Source of the DNA: a virus
Length of the DNA stretch: 61,934 bases
IMG/VR virus record: IMGVR_UViG_3300037133_000055
Span: 1-61,934 of that record
Reading direction: 5' to 3' (one strand)
Under the pieces are notes generated by a model. The model had not been told where the DNA came from. It searched no databases and saw only the letters and a program-made list of their open reading frames with translations. Positions 53,573 through 61,934 of this stretch are shown piece by piece (within the stretch, counting starts at the first letter, position 1; every line of letters starts with the position of its first letter). The translations under genes and the position numbers were made by a program.

Positions 53573-54370
53573 ATGGCATTAGGAGTAGATAGTGCTTCCT
53601 CACTTGCAAGTATAAATTGGCAGAGCTTCTATAACTGGGATGGATCTTACCCTACATATGCAGGTCGTTATTTTGGCGGCAGTTTTAGCTGGGTGCCAGG
53701 GGAGTTCATAGCTGCAATGAAAGAAACTGGTGGCATACTAAATAAGATTGTGCCTATCCAGTCTTGTATAACTGGCAACGAACAGGCTACAGGTGCTGTA
53801 GGCTACAACCTCGGAAAGACCGATGCTATTAATACATGTCTAAGTATTGTGTCTGCTATCAATTCTGGCCAGTTGGTTATTCCTCCTTCAGGTAGTGTCT
53901 ATGTATACCTGGACGTAGAGATGGGTGTAAATCTTTCTGTAGACTATTGGGCTGCCTGGTCTAGTAATATCTTCAACTATGTAATGAATGGCAACTGTCC
54001 ATTCTGGCCATGCATCTATACATGGTATGGAGCACAGCCAAACGGAAAGTTCTCTCCAGGTGAATCTGTTCAGAATGTTCTGAACTCTGTATATACGACT
54101 TACCCAGATCACGAGAGTCTGTGTTACGGCTTGTGGTCTAATGAACCGGAACCAAATGCATATATCGCAGCCAAGGCAAGTCCATCATGGTCAGTGTTCA
54201 ATCCCGTTTTCCAAAAGACACCCGGGGCAAGTAAGCCAGTCCCTCTCCTGTTGTATCAGTTTGCTGAGAAGGGAACCAATACTGCATTCGCTGGAGGCCA
54301 GAACCTGGACCTAGATAGTGATAACAGCGGTATCACGGTAGCTCAAAACTATATGCTCACGATAGCCTAA
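53573..54370 (+). CDS. Glycoside-hydrolase-like lysin, DUF1906/Rv2525c type (265 aa)
   Basis: ATG after GAAGGAGAT. TIM-barrel-like order: LGVDSASSLASINW at the N-terminus, YAGRYFGGSFSWVPGEF, a central VYVYLDVEMGVNLSVDYW with acidic residues, and a LLYQFAEKG/LDLDSDN end, as in Rv2525c-like and GH25-like lysins. No signal peptide and no separate wall-binding domain. It could be the endolysin or a tail-borne hydrolase. No holin recognised beside it. It has its own promoter-like element. Confidence 0.65.
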   Translation: MALGVDSASSLASINWQSFYNWDGSYPTYAGRYFGGSFSWVPGEFIAAMKETGGILNKIVPIQSCITGNEQATGAVGYNLGKTDAINTCLSIVSAINSGQLVIPPSGSVYVYLDVEMGVNLSVDYWAAWSSNIFNYVMNGNCPFWPCIYTWYGAQPNGKFSPGESVQNVLNSVYTTYPDHESLCYGLWSNEPEPNAYIAAKASPSWSVFNPVFQKTPGASKPVPLLLYQFAEKGTNTAFAGGQNLDLDSDNSGITVAQNYMLTIA

Positions 54371-54385
54371 TGGAGGTCAAAATAG

Positions 54386-55129
54386 ATGGATGGAATTATC
54401 GTTCAGTTAGGAGAGCAAGACATCCTCAACTGTTATTTTCGCGGGGCTGCACTGCCCACTGGGTTTCAATTACTACTCTGTGACTATGAGGTCGGACCTG
54501 GTGACACCTTGGCCACACTGGTTGGTGAGCCGGTCGGCAATGGATATGTAAGACAGATGTTGACACCAGACACTGTAGGATGGCCCACTGTGGCCCTTTC
54601 TGGCGGTAGCTACATGGCAACATCAGCACCGGTAACTTTCAATGCGACTGGTGGAACATGGGGTCCTGTAATTACCTGCTGCCTTGCAACGCTAGGCCTG
54701 GTCGTTCCTAACGGATTGACACTCACAGTCGAAGGACTGACAGGCGCTTCTACCTACGAATACGTAGTCACAGCTCTTTCAGAATATGGAGAGACTCTGG
54801 GATCTACACCTGTGCAAGTAGTAAATGCCAATGCCAATCTCAGTAGCTATGACTCTATTGAGCTTGACTGGAACAACGTAGCTAGTGCTGTTGCCTACAA
54901 CGTTTATCGTACTGCCAGCAATGGATCTGGAACGTCCTCCAGTACCGGTCAGATTGCAACTGTAACTTCCAGTACCTACACTGATACCGGCGTTACAGCT
55001 AGCAGCATATCACCTCCGCTCGTGGATACTTCTGGCAAGCTGATCGATGCCTACGCACTTGACGATCCTACTACACTAAATGATGGCGAGAGTATGAATG
55101 TTACTGTGAACTTTTCGATTGGTAGTTAA
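54386..55129 (+). CDS. Fibre-type protein with inserted fibronectin-III domain (247 aa)
   Basis: ATG after GGAGGTC. Residues 1-100 match the first part of the domain duplicated at 47338 (ALPTGFQLLLCDYEV, VGNGYVRQML, GGTWGPVITCC). Residues about 108-215 are an FN3 domain (YEYVVTALSEYGE, then IELDWNNVASAVAYNVYRT). The last 30 residues (LIDAYALDDPTTLNDGES) resume the fibre domain. So FN3 sits in a loop of the fibre domain. Probably a surface adhesin. Confidence 0.65.
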   Translation: MDGIIVQLGEQDILNCYFRGAALPTGFQLLLCDYEVGPGDTLATLVGEPVGNGYVRQMLTPDTVGWPTVALSGGSYMATSAPVTFNATGGTWGPVITCCLATLGLVVPNGLTLTVEGLTGASTYEYVVTALSEYGETLGSTPVQVVNANANLSSYDSIELDWNNVASAVAYNVYRTASNGSGTSSSTGQIATVTSSTYTDTGVTASSISPPLVDTSGKLIDAYALDDPTTLNDGESMNVTVNFSIGS

Positions 55130-55141
55130 GGAGGAATATCT

Positions 55142-56809
55142 TTGTCTAATATTGCTACTAGAATAAATGATTTTATAGATAACAACACTCCGAGGAGTGC
55201 TAATGGCCGGGCACTGACTCATCGTACAAGTCACCCCGGCCTTGACGATCTCAGAATGACTGCTCCGCACCTAATGGGAACTACCGCCATCCCCAATCAG
55301 AGTTACAATGCTGCTGTTCTTTTAGCAGCAGATCCTGATGCATCTATTGCTGATCAAGGTCAGCTTGGTATCTGCAGTGCTAAGAGTTGTTGTAATGGAC
55401 CACTTGTAAAGATAGCTATTGACGAAGGTAAGTATAAAGAACCCTTCTCTGCATTCTTTACCTACTCGCTAGAGAATTACTATGGTGGAGATCCCGGCAG
55501 TGCTGGTGCAGACTATCAGACTCTCGGCAACGTTTGTAAGACATATGGTTCAGTAACAAACTCCATCATGCCAGACAGTGGACAGACGACCGATATTAAT
55601 CTGCCCCTTCCTTCTCTAGCCTTAATGACTGAGGCTACCAAGTTTAAGACGCCAAGTTATTCATGGCTGGTTCAAGTGACTGATGATACTAGGTCGCAGG
55701 CCAGTGTCGATGCTATCTGCGCTGCGCTTGCCCAGGGCTATATTGTTCTATTCGGCATTATCGTTTGTGAAAACTTCATGGATGTAACTGGCCCTAACTG
55801 TGTTATCCCGATTCCTTCTGGCGATGTTTTAGGACTGCACTCAATTCGCATCATCGACTACAATTACACAACTCGTCAGTTCCTGATGTACAATACCTGG
55901 GGTGCTTCCTGGGGCGATAATGGTGCTGCCTGGATGAGCTTCGACTGGGTAACAGAAGGAACTACCCTTAGCAATGCATCCATAAGACACGGAGAGAAAC
56001 TTGCAGCTGCTTTGGGCGATACAGATACCTGGTGGTATGTCAATGATGCCTTCATCCTAATGGGATCGAATTCTCCTATCCCATCCCCTATTCCTGTTCC
56101 GGCTACACCAGTTGTCAAAAGTATTGTTGTAACACCAGAACTTGATACAATAGAAGTTGGAGCCACGGCACAGCTAAAGGCAATAGCGACGATGAGCGAT
56201 AATTCCTTAGAAGATGTAACTGATATAGTTAACTGGCAATCATGTGATCTAGACGTAGCCAATGTATGTGAAGGACTCGTTACCGGTATATCCCCAGGGG
56301 TGTCTAAGGTAGACGCCGAAGATGGTATGATATCTTCTGGTGCTACTATCACAGTGACTGCTGCCCCAACTCCAGCACCTAAGCCTGTTGGCGTAACCTA
56401 TGTGATCAATATGCAAGTAGGAGCTCCTACGTTTACAGCAACAGTTGGTAACATCACCAAAGGTTATACATTCTCAGCTCCTACAATTGACAGCGCCGGA
56501 AGGGCAACTGCAGAGATCAGCCCGCTCTTCACTGCGCTTGGTGCTATTGTAAATTACAATGCTGCCACGAAGCATATTGCTATCATCGAGCAAACTTCTG
56601 CAGGTGTAGAGTTTGAGATTGACATGGCAGTTGGTAGCCCTAACTTCAGCACACTGATTAATAAAACAACTGCTGATTGTGAATTTTGTATAGTCCCTTT
56701 CATTGATAGTGCTGGTCGTACAGTTGCAGAGATCAGCCCAATCTTCCAAGCAATCGGAGCAACTGTAACCTATAATGCAACTACAAAACAGATAGTTATC
56801 TGTAACTAG
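55142..56809 (+). CDS. Papain-like (C1) cysteine protease with Ig-like and stalk domains (555 aa)
   Basis: TTG start after GGAGG. The catalytic set is complete: Q72 and C78 in DQGQLGICSAKS, H233 in GLHSIRIIDYN, N251 in YNTWGASWG. After a Pro-rich linker (residues about 305-320) come a Big_2 Ig-like domain and two copies of a copper-amine-oxidase-N-type stalk domain (IDSAGRATAEISPLFTALGA and its repeat). No signal peptide, so export is not by Sec; a virion-surface protease acting on the host surface is likely. Confidence 0.8.
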   Translation: MSNIATRINDFIDNNTPRSANGRALTHRTSHPGLDDLRMTAPHLMGTTAIPNQSYNAAVLLAADPDASIADQGQLGICSAKSCCNGPLVKIAIDEGKYKEPFSAFFTYSLENYYGGDPGSAGADYQTLGNVCKTYGSVTNSIMPDSGQTTDINLPLPSLALMTEATKFKTPSYSWLVQVTDDTRSQASVDAICAALAQGYIVLFGIIVCENFMDVTGPNCVIPIPSGDVLGLHSIRIIDYNYTTRQFLMYNTWGASWGDNGAAWMSFDWVTEGTTLSNASIRHGEKLAAALGDTDTWWYVNDAFILMGSNSPIPSPIPVPATPVVKSIVVTPELDTIEVGATAQLKAIATMSDNSLEDVTDIVNWQSCDLDVANVCEGLVTGISPGVSKVDAEDGMISSGATITVTAAPTPAPKPVGVTYVINMQVGAPTFTATVGNITKGYTFSAPTIDSAGRATAEISPLFTALGAIVNYNAATKHIAIIEQTSAGVEFEIDMAVGSPNFSTLINKTTADCEFCIVPFIDSAGRTVAEISPIFQAIGATVTYNATTKQIVICN

Positions 56810-56822
56810 AAGGTGGACAATA

Positions 56823-57245
56823 ATGACACAGCCAGCTTTCCCTGAAAGTCCTAACGTTTCATGGCCTCCTGCACCACCTAACAAAAATAATATTACATCT
56901 GTGACAAATGACCCTATGAATTATCTGAAGGTCATGAGCACTACCGTGCTTGGCGCCAACGTCACCTTCACGTGGCCTTCGGTCAATAGGTTTGCTACCG
57001 CTCCTCGCGGAGATGTTGTAAACCTACCAATAGAAGCGTGGGCAGTAGTCAAGTCCGATCAGGCAGGTACACTATACCTTCAAGAATCTGAAGACCAAAT
57101 TACATGGACCAATACCATGACTCAGGCAGTGACCGCTAACAAGACTTTTAGTCCTGCACCAGATACATTCACCAAGCAATATTACCAGTGGCAGTATGTT
57201 AATGGTCCAGTTGCACAGACGACATTCACACTCTTAGTTGGATAG
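56823..57245 (+). CDS. Hypothetical tail-surface protein (140 aa)
   Basis: ATG after GAAGGTGG. A Pro-rich start (PESPNVSWPPAPPNKN) leads to a single beta-sandwich-like domain with Trp and Thr repeats (EDQITWTNTMTQAV). It is small, exposed-looking and free of catalytic motifs. It fits a decoration or carbohydrate-contact role. No family recognised. Confidence 0.55.
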   Translation: MTQPAFPESPNVSWPPAPPNKNNITSVTNDPMNYLKVMSTTVLGANVTFTWPSVNRFATAPRGDVVNLPIEAWAVVKSDQAGTLYLQESEDQITWTNTMTQAVTANKTFSPAPDTFTKQYYQWQYVNGPVAQTTFTLLVG

Positions 57246-57257
57246 ACGAGGGATACT

Positions 57258-58466
57258 GTGGCTACATACACCAGCAACTTAGGATTAAAAATAATAGCTG
57301 GTCTGAGTATAACGTGTCTTAAGTACACACGTTATACTCCGGCTACAGTACCTCCTGGTTATGAGAGTTACTATGCTCAGCTTGGTGGTAATGCCAGCAC
57401 AGTAACCCTATCTGGAGATTACCTTGCGTGTCCAGTCACTCTCTCCATAGTGCCGCAATTAGCTACGGAACAGATCATGGTAACGCAGATCCGTAAGGAG
57501 ACTGTTCCTGCGATCGATGTTAGCAATAGTAGAACATACTATGACCCAAGAGTGACGGATATCATCTTCAGTTTCAGTTCGATCATTCCTGCATTTAATG
57601 TGCAGTTAGACTTGAATAGTATTTTCCTTCCTATCAATATTGGCAGGATGGAGATCATGATTCTCCACAATGGACAATGGGATACTATGGACAGCCAGAT
57701 ATCTGATGGTGTCATCAGTTTTGCAGCGACTCCGGGTACCTATGCTGTATGTCTCAATGTCTATGCATACTCTTCATTGACACAGCGCATGGCTAATCTT
57801 CTGCCGTCATGGATGGCCATTAGAACTAATCCATCTTCTACTGGCCAGCAGTTCTTAAACTACTTCGGCGTTGAACTTGATGACGTAAATGGTTACCTGG
57901 ACTGGACATTAGGAAACTTCTTTATTGGCAGTGCAGATACTAACATGCTTGATCACGCATACCGTGGAGTATTCCCTACCAATATGCAGCCAGGCCAGCC
58001 GGCAAAAGTTATTGGCAACGATCATCAAGTTGCTATCATCACTGATCAATATGAGTTTATGCGCTCCAATAGTCAGGTTGTTTTGTTTGATTACGTAAAT
58101 GGACTTATTCATACCAAGGTGCCGTACCAGGGATATCTACTCGTAGTCTATAACAACCATGAGTACACAGTAGACCTTGCCTATCATCAGGTATGGAATG
58201 CCTTTGATGAGTTTGCTTTGTTGCTAGGTGTTACACGTTGGTCAGGCGAAGCCAACTCTGATCTACGTGAACGAATTCTAGATGTCTTCAGGTATCCGGC
58301 CAATGCTACGCAGCTTGGCCTATATCAATCCATAGGACGTTCGTTGAATTTTGTTCGGCATGCTACCTGGCCAGACGATAGCGTGAACTTTGTTATCCAC
58401 GATCACAGTATCATTGATGGTACCGTACTTGTGGATGGAGTTCATGCTTCTATTGTTAGACTCTAA
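57258..58466 (+). CDS. Tail/baseplate-type protein (402 aa)
   Basis: GTG start 12 bases after the previous stop. The N-terminal half is beta. Residues 185-215 (MANLLPSWMAIRTNPSSTGQ and NYFGVELDDVNGYLDW) and the later LRERILDVFRYPANATQLGL segment resemble proteins that tie fibres to the baseplate. The end (SIIDGTVLVDGVHASIV) is beta. It could be a gpI-like or wedge-extension protein; this is a weak guess. Confidence 0.5.
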   Translation: MATYTSNLGLKIIAGLSITCLKYTRYTPATVPPGYESYYAQLGGNASTVTLSGDYLACPVTLSIVPQLATEQIMVTQIRKETVPAIDVSNSRTYYDPRVTDIIFSFSSIIPAFNVQLDLNSIFLPINIGRMEIMILHNGQWDTMDSQISDGVISFAATPGTYAVCLNVYAYSSLTQRMANLLPSWMAIRTNPSSTGQQFLNYFGVELDDVNGYLDWTLGNFFIGSADTNMLDHAYRGVFPTNMQPGQPAKVIGNDHQVAIITDQYEFMRSNSQVVLFDYVNGLIHTKVPYQGYLLVVYNNHEYTVDLAYHQVWNAFDEFALLLGVTRWSGEANSDLRERILDVFRYPANATQLGLYQSIGRSLNFVRHATWPDDSVNFVIHDHSIIDGTVLVDGVHASIVRL

Positions 58467-58486
58467 CCAATAAAGAGGTGTAAGTT

Positions 58487-59236
58487 ATGTCAGCGTTTGG
58501 AGTTACGATTCCTAGTAGTGGTCCAGTTGTGACAAGTGTCACGCCATCCTATGGACTAAATACTGAGATTACATTAGTAACTATCACTGGCTCTGGATTT
58601 TCTGGTGGTACCATTCATGAAGATACTAATGATGGGACACCTAAACAATTTCAGGACCCAGATGATTCAATATCTGTTTATATCGGGTCAACAGATATAA
58701 CAGTCTTTACTGTTGTTTCAGACAGCGAGATAACAGCAACCATACCAAGCAGCTCTGGATCTGTGGGAGCTCAAGATATAATCATAACAACATCCGCTGG
58801 AGCGAGTGTAACATCTACTAGCGATCAGTTTACCTACTTCCCTCTCGGCCCATCGCCCAACTACGGAGTGACAACACCTAACCTGCTTAGGGACGGTGCT
58901 CCACTCTACCAGGGTCAACCTCCACAACAATCCTGCGGCCTGGTACAGGTACCAGACGGAACAGTATATTTCATTACTGAGATTCATGTATGTAATACGA
59001 CTACGGCTTCTGCAACCTTCTCTCTCTATAAGGTTCCAGCTAGTGGGACTGTCGGTGATGATAACTGCATCTATTGTAGCATCGACGTTGACCCTAATGC
59101 ATCCTATCCGATCCAGCATACTATGTGGATGTTGGGTGGGGAAACATTAGTTGGCTCACAGAATACCCCAGGAGCAATTACCATAACTGTGAGCGGAACA
59201 GTGGCGTCAGTACCGTCAGCGCCAGACGCCGGATAA
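58487..59236 (+). CDS. IPT/TIG-domain adhesin-like protein (249 aa)
   Basis: ATG after AGAGGTG. Residues 10-115 are an IPT/TIG Ig-like domain: VTSVTPSYGLNTEITLVTI, GSGF and a final SDSEITATIPSSS strand. The C-terminal half is a second beta domain with several Cys. Such domains occur in surface and fibre proteins. Likely a virion adhesin. Confidence 0.65.
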   Translation: MSAFGVTIPSSGPVVTSVTPSYGLNTEITLVTITGSGFSGGTIHEDTNDGTPKQFQDPDDSISVYIGSTDITVFTVVSDSEITATIPSSSGSVGAQDIIITTSAGASVTSTSDQFTYFPLGPSPNYGVTTPNLLRDGAPLYQGQPPQQSCGLVQVPDGTVYFITEIHVCNTTTASATFSLYKVPASGTVGDDNCIYCSIDVDPNASYPIQHTMWMLGGETLVGSQNTPGAITITVSGTVASVPSAPDAG

Positions 59237-59246
59237 GGAGGCATGT

Positions 59247-61934
59247 ATGAAGTATCCCATCTATCCACCAGACATTAAGGGAATAGCTCCATTCCGCGTG
59301 CCCTCTACAAAGATCATGGTAGATCCTTCTGATCCTGGCCGCATAGGAGCTAAGTCATACAATGCATTTAAACCAATTCTCTCTGTGAAATATTTTGTTC
59401 ACTCTCCAGAGATTCCTCTGTTGAAGTATAGTATGTCCTTTGTAAATAAAGACAAGACATTTTATCTGCCGCCATTGTTTCATAAAGCTCAGGAGACACA
59501 AGTACTTAACGAGAGTATGACTCTTATTCAAAAGCATAAAACATTTTATACCCCACCTCTCTTTTCCAAGTTTCAAGAGAGCAACAATTCAAAGATTACG
59601 CTTGACGTTAGGGATACAGAAGGGATTACTTTTCTATCATCCCTGACACGAGATTTGGAGTCATCTTCAACATCTATCTGTGATGTTTATACTAGTCTTG
59701 ATGGCTCTACCATCAGTGCTTTTTTTGATGACTCTATGGCTGTCGCTCCAGCATCACCGGCAGGCTTTATAGTTGCCGTGAATGGTAACAATGCTGCAGT
59801 CACAGCAGTAGTCCAGAATGTCAATAACAATCACGAGTATGACTTAACTTTAGATACACCAGTTGAACAAGGACAGACAGTAACATTAAGCTATAGCTCT
59901 GCTGCAGGTGTACAGTCCCTTGGAGGAGTAGCACTTGTTAGTTTCACCAACGTAGAGGCAGTTAATAATGTGCCCTATGCTGGAGGGATAGACCAGTACA
60001 CAACGTTACTACTTCATTGCAACGGACCAAATGGTTGTGTAATCTTCTCTGACTCATCACAGAGTCAACATATTATTACAGCTTCGAATGGAGCCCAGAC
60101 AAGTACGACCGAAGCAGAGTTCGGAACATCGTCTGCCTTCTTCAATGGAAGCAACTCCTATCTGTCTACTCCGTCCAGTGACGATTTTGTTTTTGGTACA
60201 TTAGATTTCACTCTGGATGCATGTGTGTATTTGAATGCCATGCCAGCAGAAGATAGTTGGCCAGGTAGTTGGTCTAGCTGTATGCAGGTCCTTGGAGTTG
60301 GCACTCCCGGCCTTGGAGATGGCTGTGAGATTGTTCTAGGCGCAACCCAGATAATTCTGCAGAGCAATGATAATGAGATTATTCATGGTCCTCATGGCAT
60401 CAGCACTGGAGCATGGCATCATGTTGCAGTAACAAACAATGAGGGTACATTTAGATTATTTGTTGACGGAGTGATAGTGGCAACTGCTACATTCTCTGGT
60501 TCGATGGGAACGGGAAGTAATTTTTATCTTGGGTCTGAGACTGGCCAAGGAGCGTGGCTCAATGGATATATAACTGAGGCCAGAGTTTCTAGGGGTATCG
60601 CTCGTTGGACTGCTAACTTTACTCCACCGACAGAGCCATATTATAGCTCCTCCCCACCGGTTGTTTCTAACGTAAGCACAAGCACAGATGGTAGTACTAT
60701 TGCTGTAGTATTTAGCAAACCTATGGACACTGTGCCAATGGCACCAGCAGGGTTCACTGCAACAGTAGCAGGCAGTGCAGTCTCTATTGCATCCATTGCT
60801 TTTGATAGCAATAATAACAGCAATAATGAGTATGTCTTAACCCTGGCTACTCCGGTTGATGGGTACAATCAAACAGTGACATTGAGTTATGACTCAACAG
60901 CAGGCGTACAATCACAGGATGGGGTAGCTCTCGCTAGCTTCTCTAACTTGACAGTAACTAATGGCATGCCCTATGTCAGTCCCGTCGATGAGTACACTAC
61001 GTTGATGCTTCACTGCGATGGCCTGAATGGCGGCACTACCTTTTATGATTCATCTCCATCTCCTAATGTTGTCACTGTTAATGGTAGTGTATGCACAGAC
61101 ACTAGCACTAAAGAGTTTGGCACAGCGTCAGCCTCTTTTATTGGAGGATATGGGAATCTATCGATTCCTGGCAATGCTGGTTTTGACTTTGGTGTGGGTG
61201 ATTTCACCATTGAATGCTGGCTCAATACAGAGAATGCAGTATCTAATAATACTATCTTTGCTTATGGTGGCGATGGTAGCGGTTCAGGAGTTTATGCTTT
61301 CAGGAGTGCATGGAATGGTAATGTACCATCATTCGGATTCGATCCTGGTTCCAGTGGTCCAGGTATTATTCTTTCTGTTCCAATAGCAATTAATTCCTGG
61401 CACCATTTTGCAGTTGCCCGAAACAGCGATATTCTGTACATGTTTGTTGACGGTATCATTGTGAGTATTTTAAACATTGGAACTTATAGTGTACCTATTC
61501 CCGGCAATTACACATTCTATGTCGGCTCCAATGGAGGATATACTGGAGGATGGTTCTGGGACGGGCATGTAGACGAGTTCCGCGTCTCTAAGGGTATCGC
61601 TCGTTGGACAACCAACTTCACACCGCCGTTGGCACCATACCTGTCATTATCGACAGTTAACACCAATCAGATTCCAATGACAATTGACAACACAAGTGGT
61701 CCGGCTCTGAGTGCATATCAGAATATGATCTCTATTGACACAACAGACTTGATCAATACAGGCAAGATGCGCTCTGACTGTGGAGATATCTACGTAGTAG
61801 ATTCTGATGGAGCCACTCCATTGCCTTTCTGGATCAACCCTATCACAGTTAATACTCCGACCACCATGCTTTATGTTAAACGAGATATGGCTGCCGGAGA
61901 AGTTGCGACAATCTATGTACAGCATGGAGATCTA
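59247..61934 (+). CDS. Large adhesin with two SwmB-LamG units and a DUF2341-like domain, 3' end outside window
   Basis: AAGGAGG before ATG 59243 and ATG 59247; only the latter is open, for 896 codons to the right edge. After 140 unassigned residues come a SwmB-type domain (141-245), a LamG/concanavalin-like domain (247-465), a second SwmB (468-570), a second LamG (580-800, ending GIARWTTNFTPP) and the start of a DUF2341-like domain (IPMTIDNTSG, DIYVVDSDG). LamG folds bind carbohydrate, so this is a strong receptor-binding candidate. The two SwmB-LamG units are clear internal duplicates. Confidence 0.75.
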   Translation, partial: MKYPIYPPDIKGIAPFRVPSTKIMVDPSDPGRIGAKSYNAFKPILSVKYFVHSPEIPLLKYSMSFVNKDKTFYLPPLFHKAQETQVLNESMTLIQKHKTFYTPPLFSKFQESNNSKITLDVRDTEGITFLSSLTRDLESSSTSICDVYTSLDGSTISAFFDDSMAVAPASPAGFIVAVNGNNAAVTAVVQNVNNNHEYDLTLDTPVEQGQTVTLSYSSAAGVQSLGGVALVSFTNVEAVNNVPYAGGIDQYTTLLLHCNGPNGCVIFSDSSQSQHIITASNGAQTSTTEAEFGTSSAFFNGSNSYLSTPSSDDFVFGTLDFTLDACVYLNAMPAEDSWPGSWSSCMQVLGVGTPGLGDGCEIVLGATQIILQSNDNEIIHGPHGISTGAWHHVAVTNNEGTFRLFVDGVIVATATFSGSMGTGSNFYLGSETGQGAWLNGYITEARVSRGIARWTANFTPPTEPYYSSSPPVVSNVSTSTDGSTIAVVFSKPMDTVPMAPAGFTATVAGSAVSIASIAFDSNNNSNNEYVLTLATPVDGYNQTVTLSYDSTAGVQSQDGVALASFSNLTVTNGMPYVSPVDEYTTLMLHCDGLNGGTTFYDSSPSPNVVTVNGSVCTDTSTKEFGTASASFIGGYGNLSIPGNAGFDFGVGDFTIECWLNTENAVSNNTIFAYGGDGSGSGVYAFRSAWNGNVPSFGFDPGSSGPGIILSVPIAINSWHHFAVARNSDILYMFVDGIIVSILNIGTYSVPIPGNYTFYVGSNGGYTGGWFWDGHVDEFRVSKGIARWTTNFTPPLAPYLSLSTVNTNQIPMTIDNTSGPALSAYQNMISIDTTDLINTGKMRSDCGDIYVVDSDGATPLPFWINPITVNTPTTMLYVKRDMAAGEVATIYVQHGDL

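Overview
The window is part of the genome of a contractile-tailed phage (myovirus) or of a related prophage. No ribosomal, tRNA, integrase or housekeeping gene was seen. Strong AGGAGG-type ribosome binding sites, frequent TTG/GTG starts, ordinary TAA/TAG/TGA stops, a copper-amine-oxidase-type stalk domain and a DUF1906-like lysin together suggest a Firmicutes-like host. That host call is inference. About 57 kb is given to virion morphogenesis, and two proteins of about 1,900-2,000 residues sit beside a 2,289-residue hub, so the complete genome is probably large.

Layout. Positions 1-4550 form a leftward cluster of very small genes, many Cys-rich and possibly zinc-binding. They are separated by terminators with similar flanks, an iteron-like 20-bp-period repeat array (789-926), a pair of 8-bp palindromes and several strong stem-loops. 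Positions 4551-4885 are a divergent control region. From 4886 nearly everything is rightward: a terminase-small-subunit-like candidate, a run of small Gly-rich proteins, terminase large subunit (7621), a metallophosphoesterase, a portal with a fused MuF-type C-terminus, a protease/scaffold candidate and the major capsid protein (16053). Next come connector genes, two sheath-type proteins, three paralogous tube-type proteins, two paralogous chaperone-type proteins, the 2,003-aa candidate tape measure, an 1,884-aa protein with a complete DEDDh exonuclease motif set, and the hub carrying a transglycosylase-like and an M15-like peptidase domain.

After the hub come an OB-fold spike candidate (44700), an antisense lipoprotein with its own sigma70-like promoter, a PhoH-like ATPase, a beta-helical spike, fibres, gp25/gpJ-like baseplate genes, a lysin, a papain-like protease with surface-type domains and a series of adhesin-like proteins. 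The last, with SwmB, LamG and DUF2341-like domains, runs off the window.

Most notable features: a 42-nt promoter-like element present twice, 48.7 kb apart (4815 and 53507); several genes with good ribosome binding sites but no ATG/GTG/TTG start where coding appears to begin (ATA three times, ATC and CTG once each); an isolated IS200/IS605 right-end / omega-RNA-like scaffold between two tail genes (50234-50297); an Ig-like domain that appears split over two genes (17996/18020); and nuclease-type domains inside predicted virion proteins. All family calls come from reading motifs by eye. No database search was possible.
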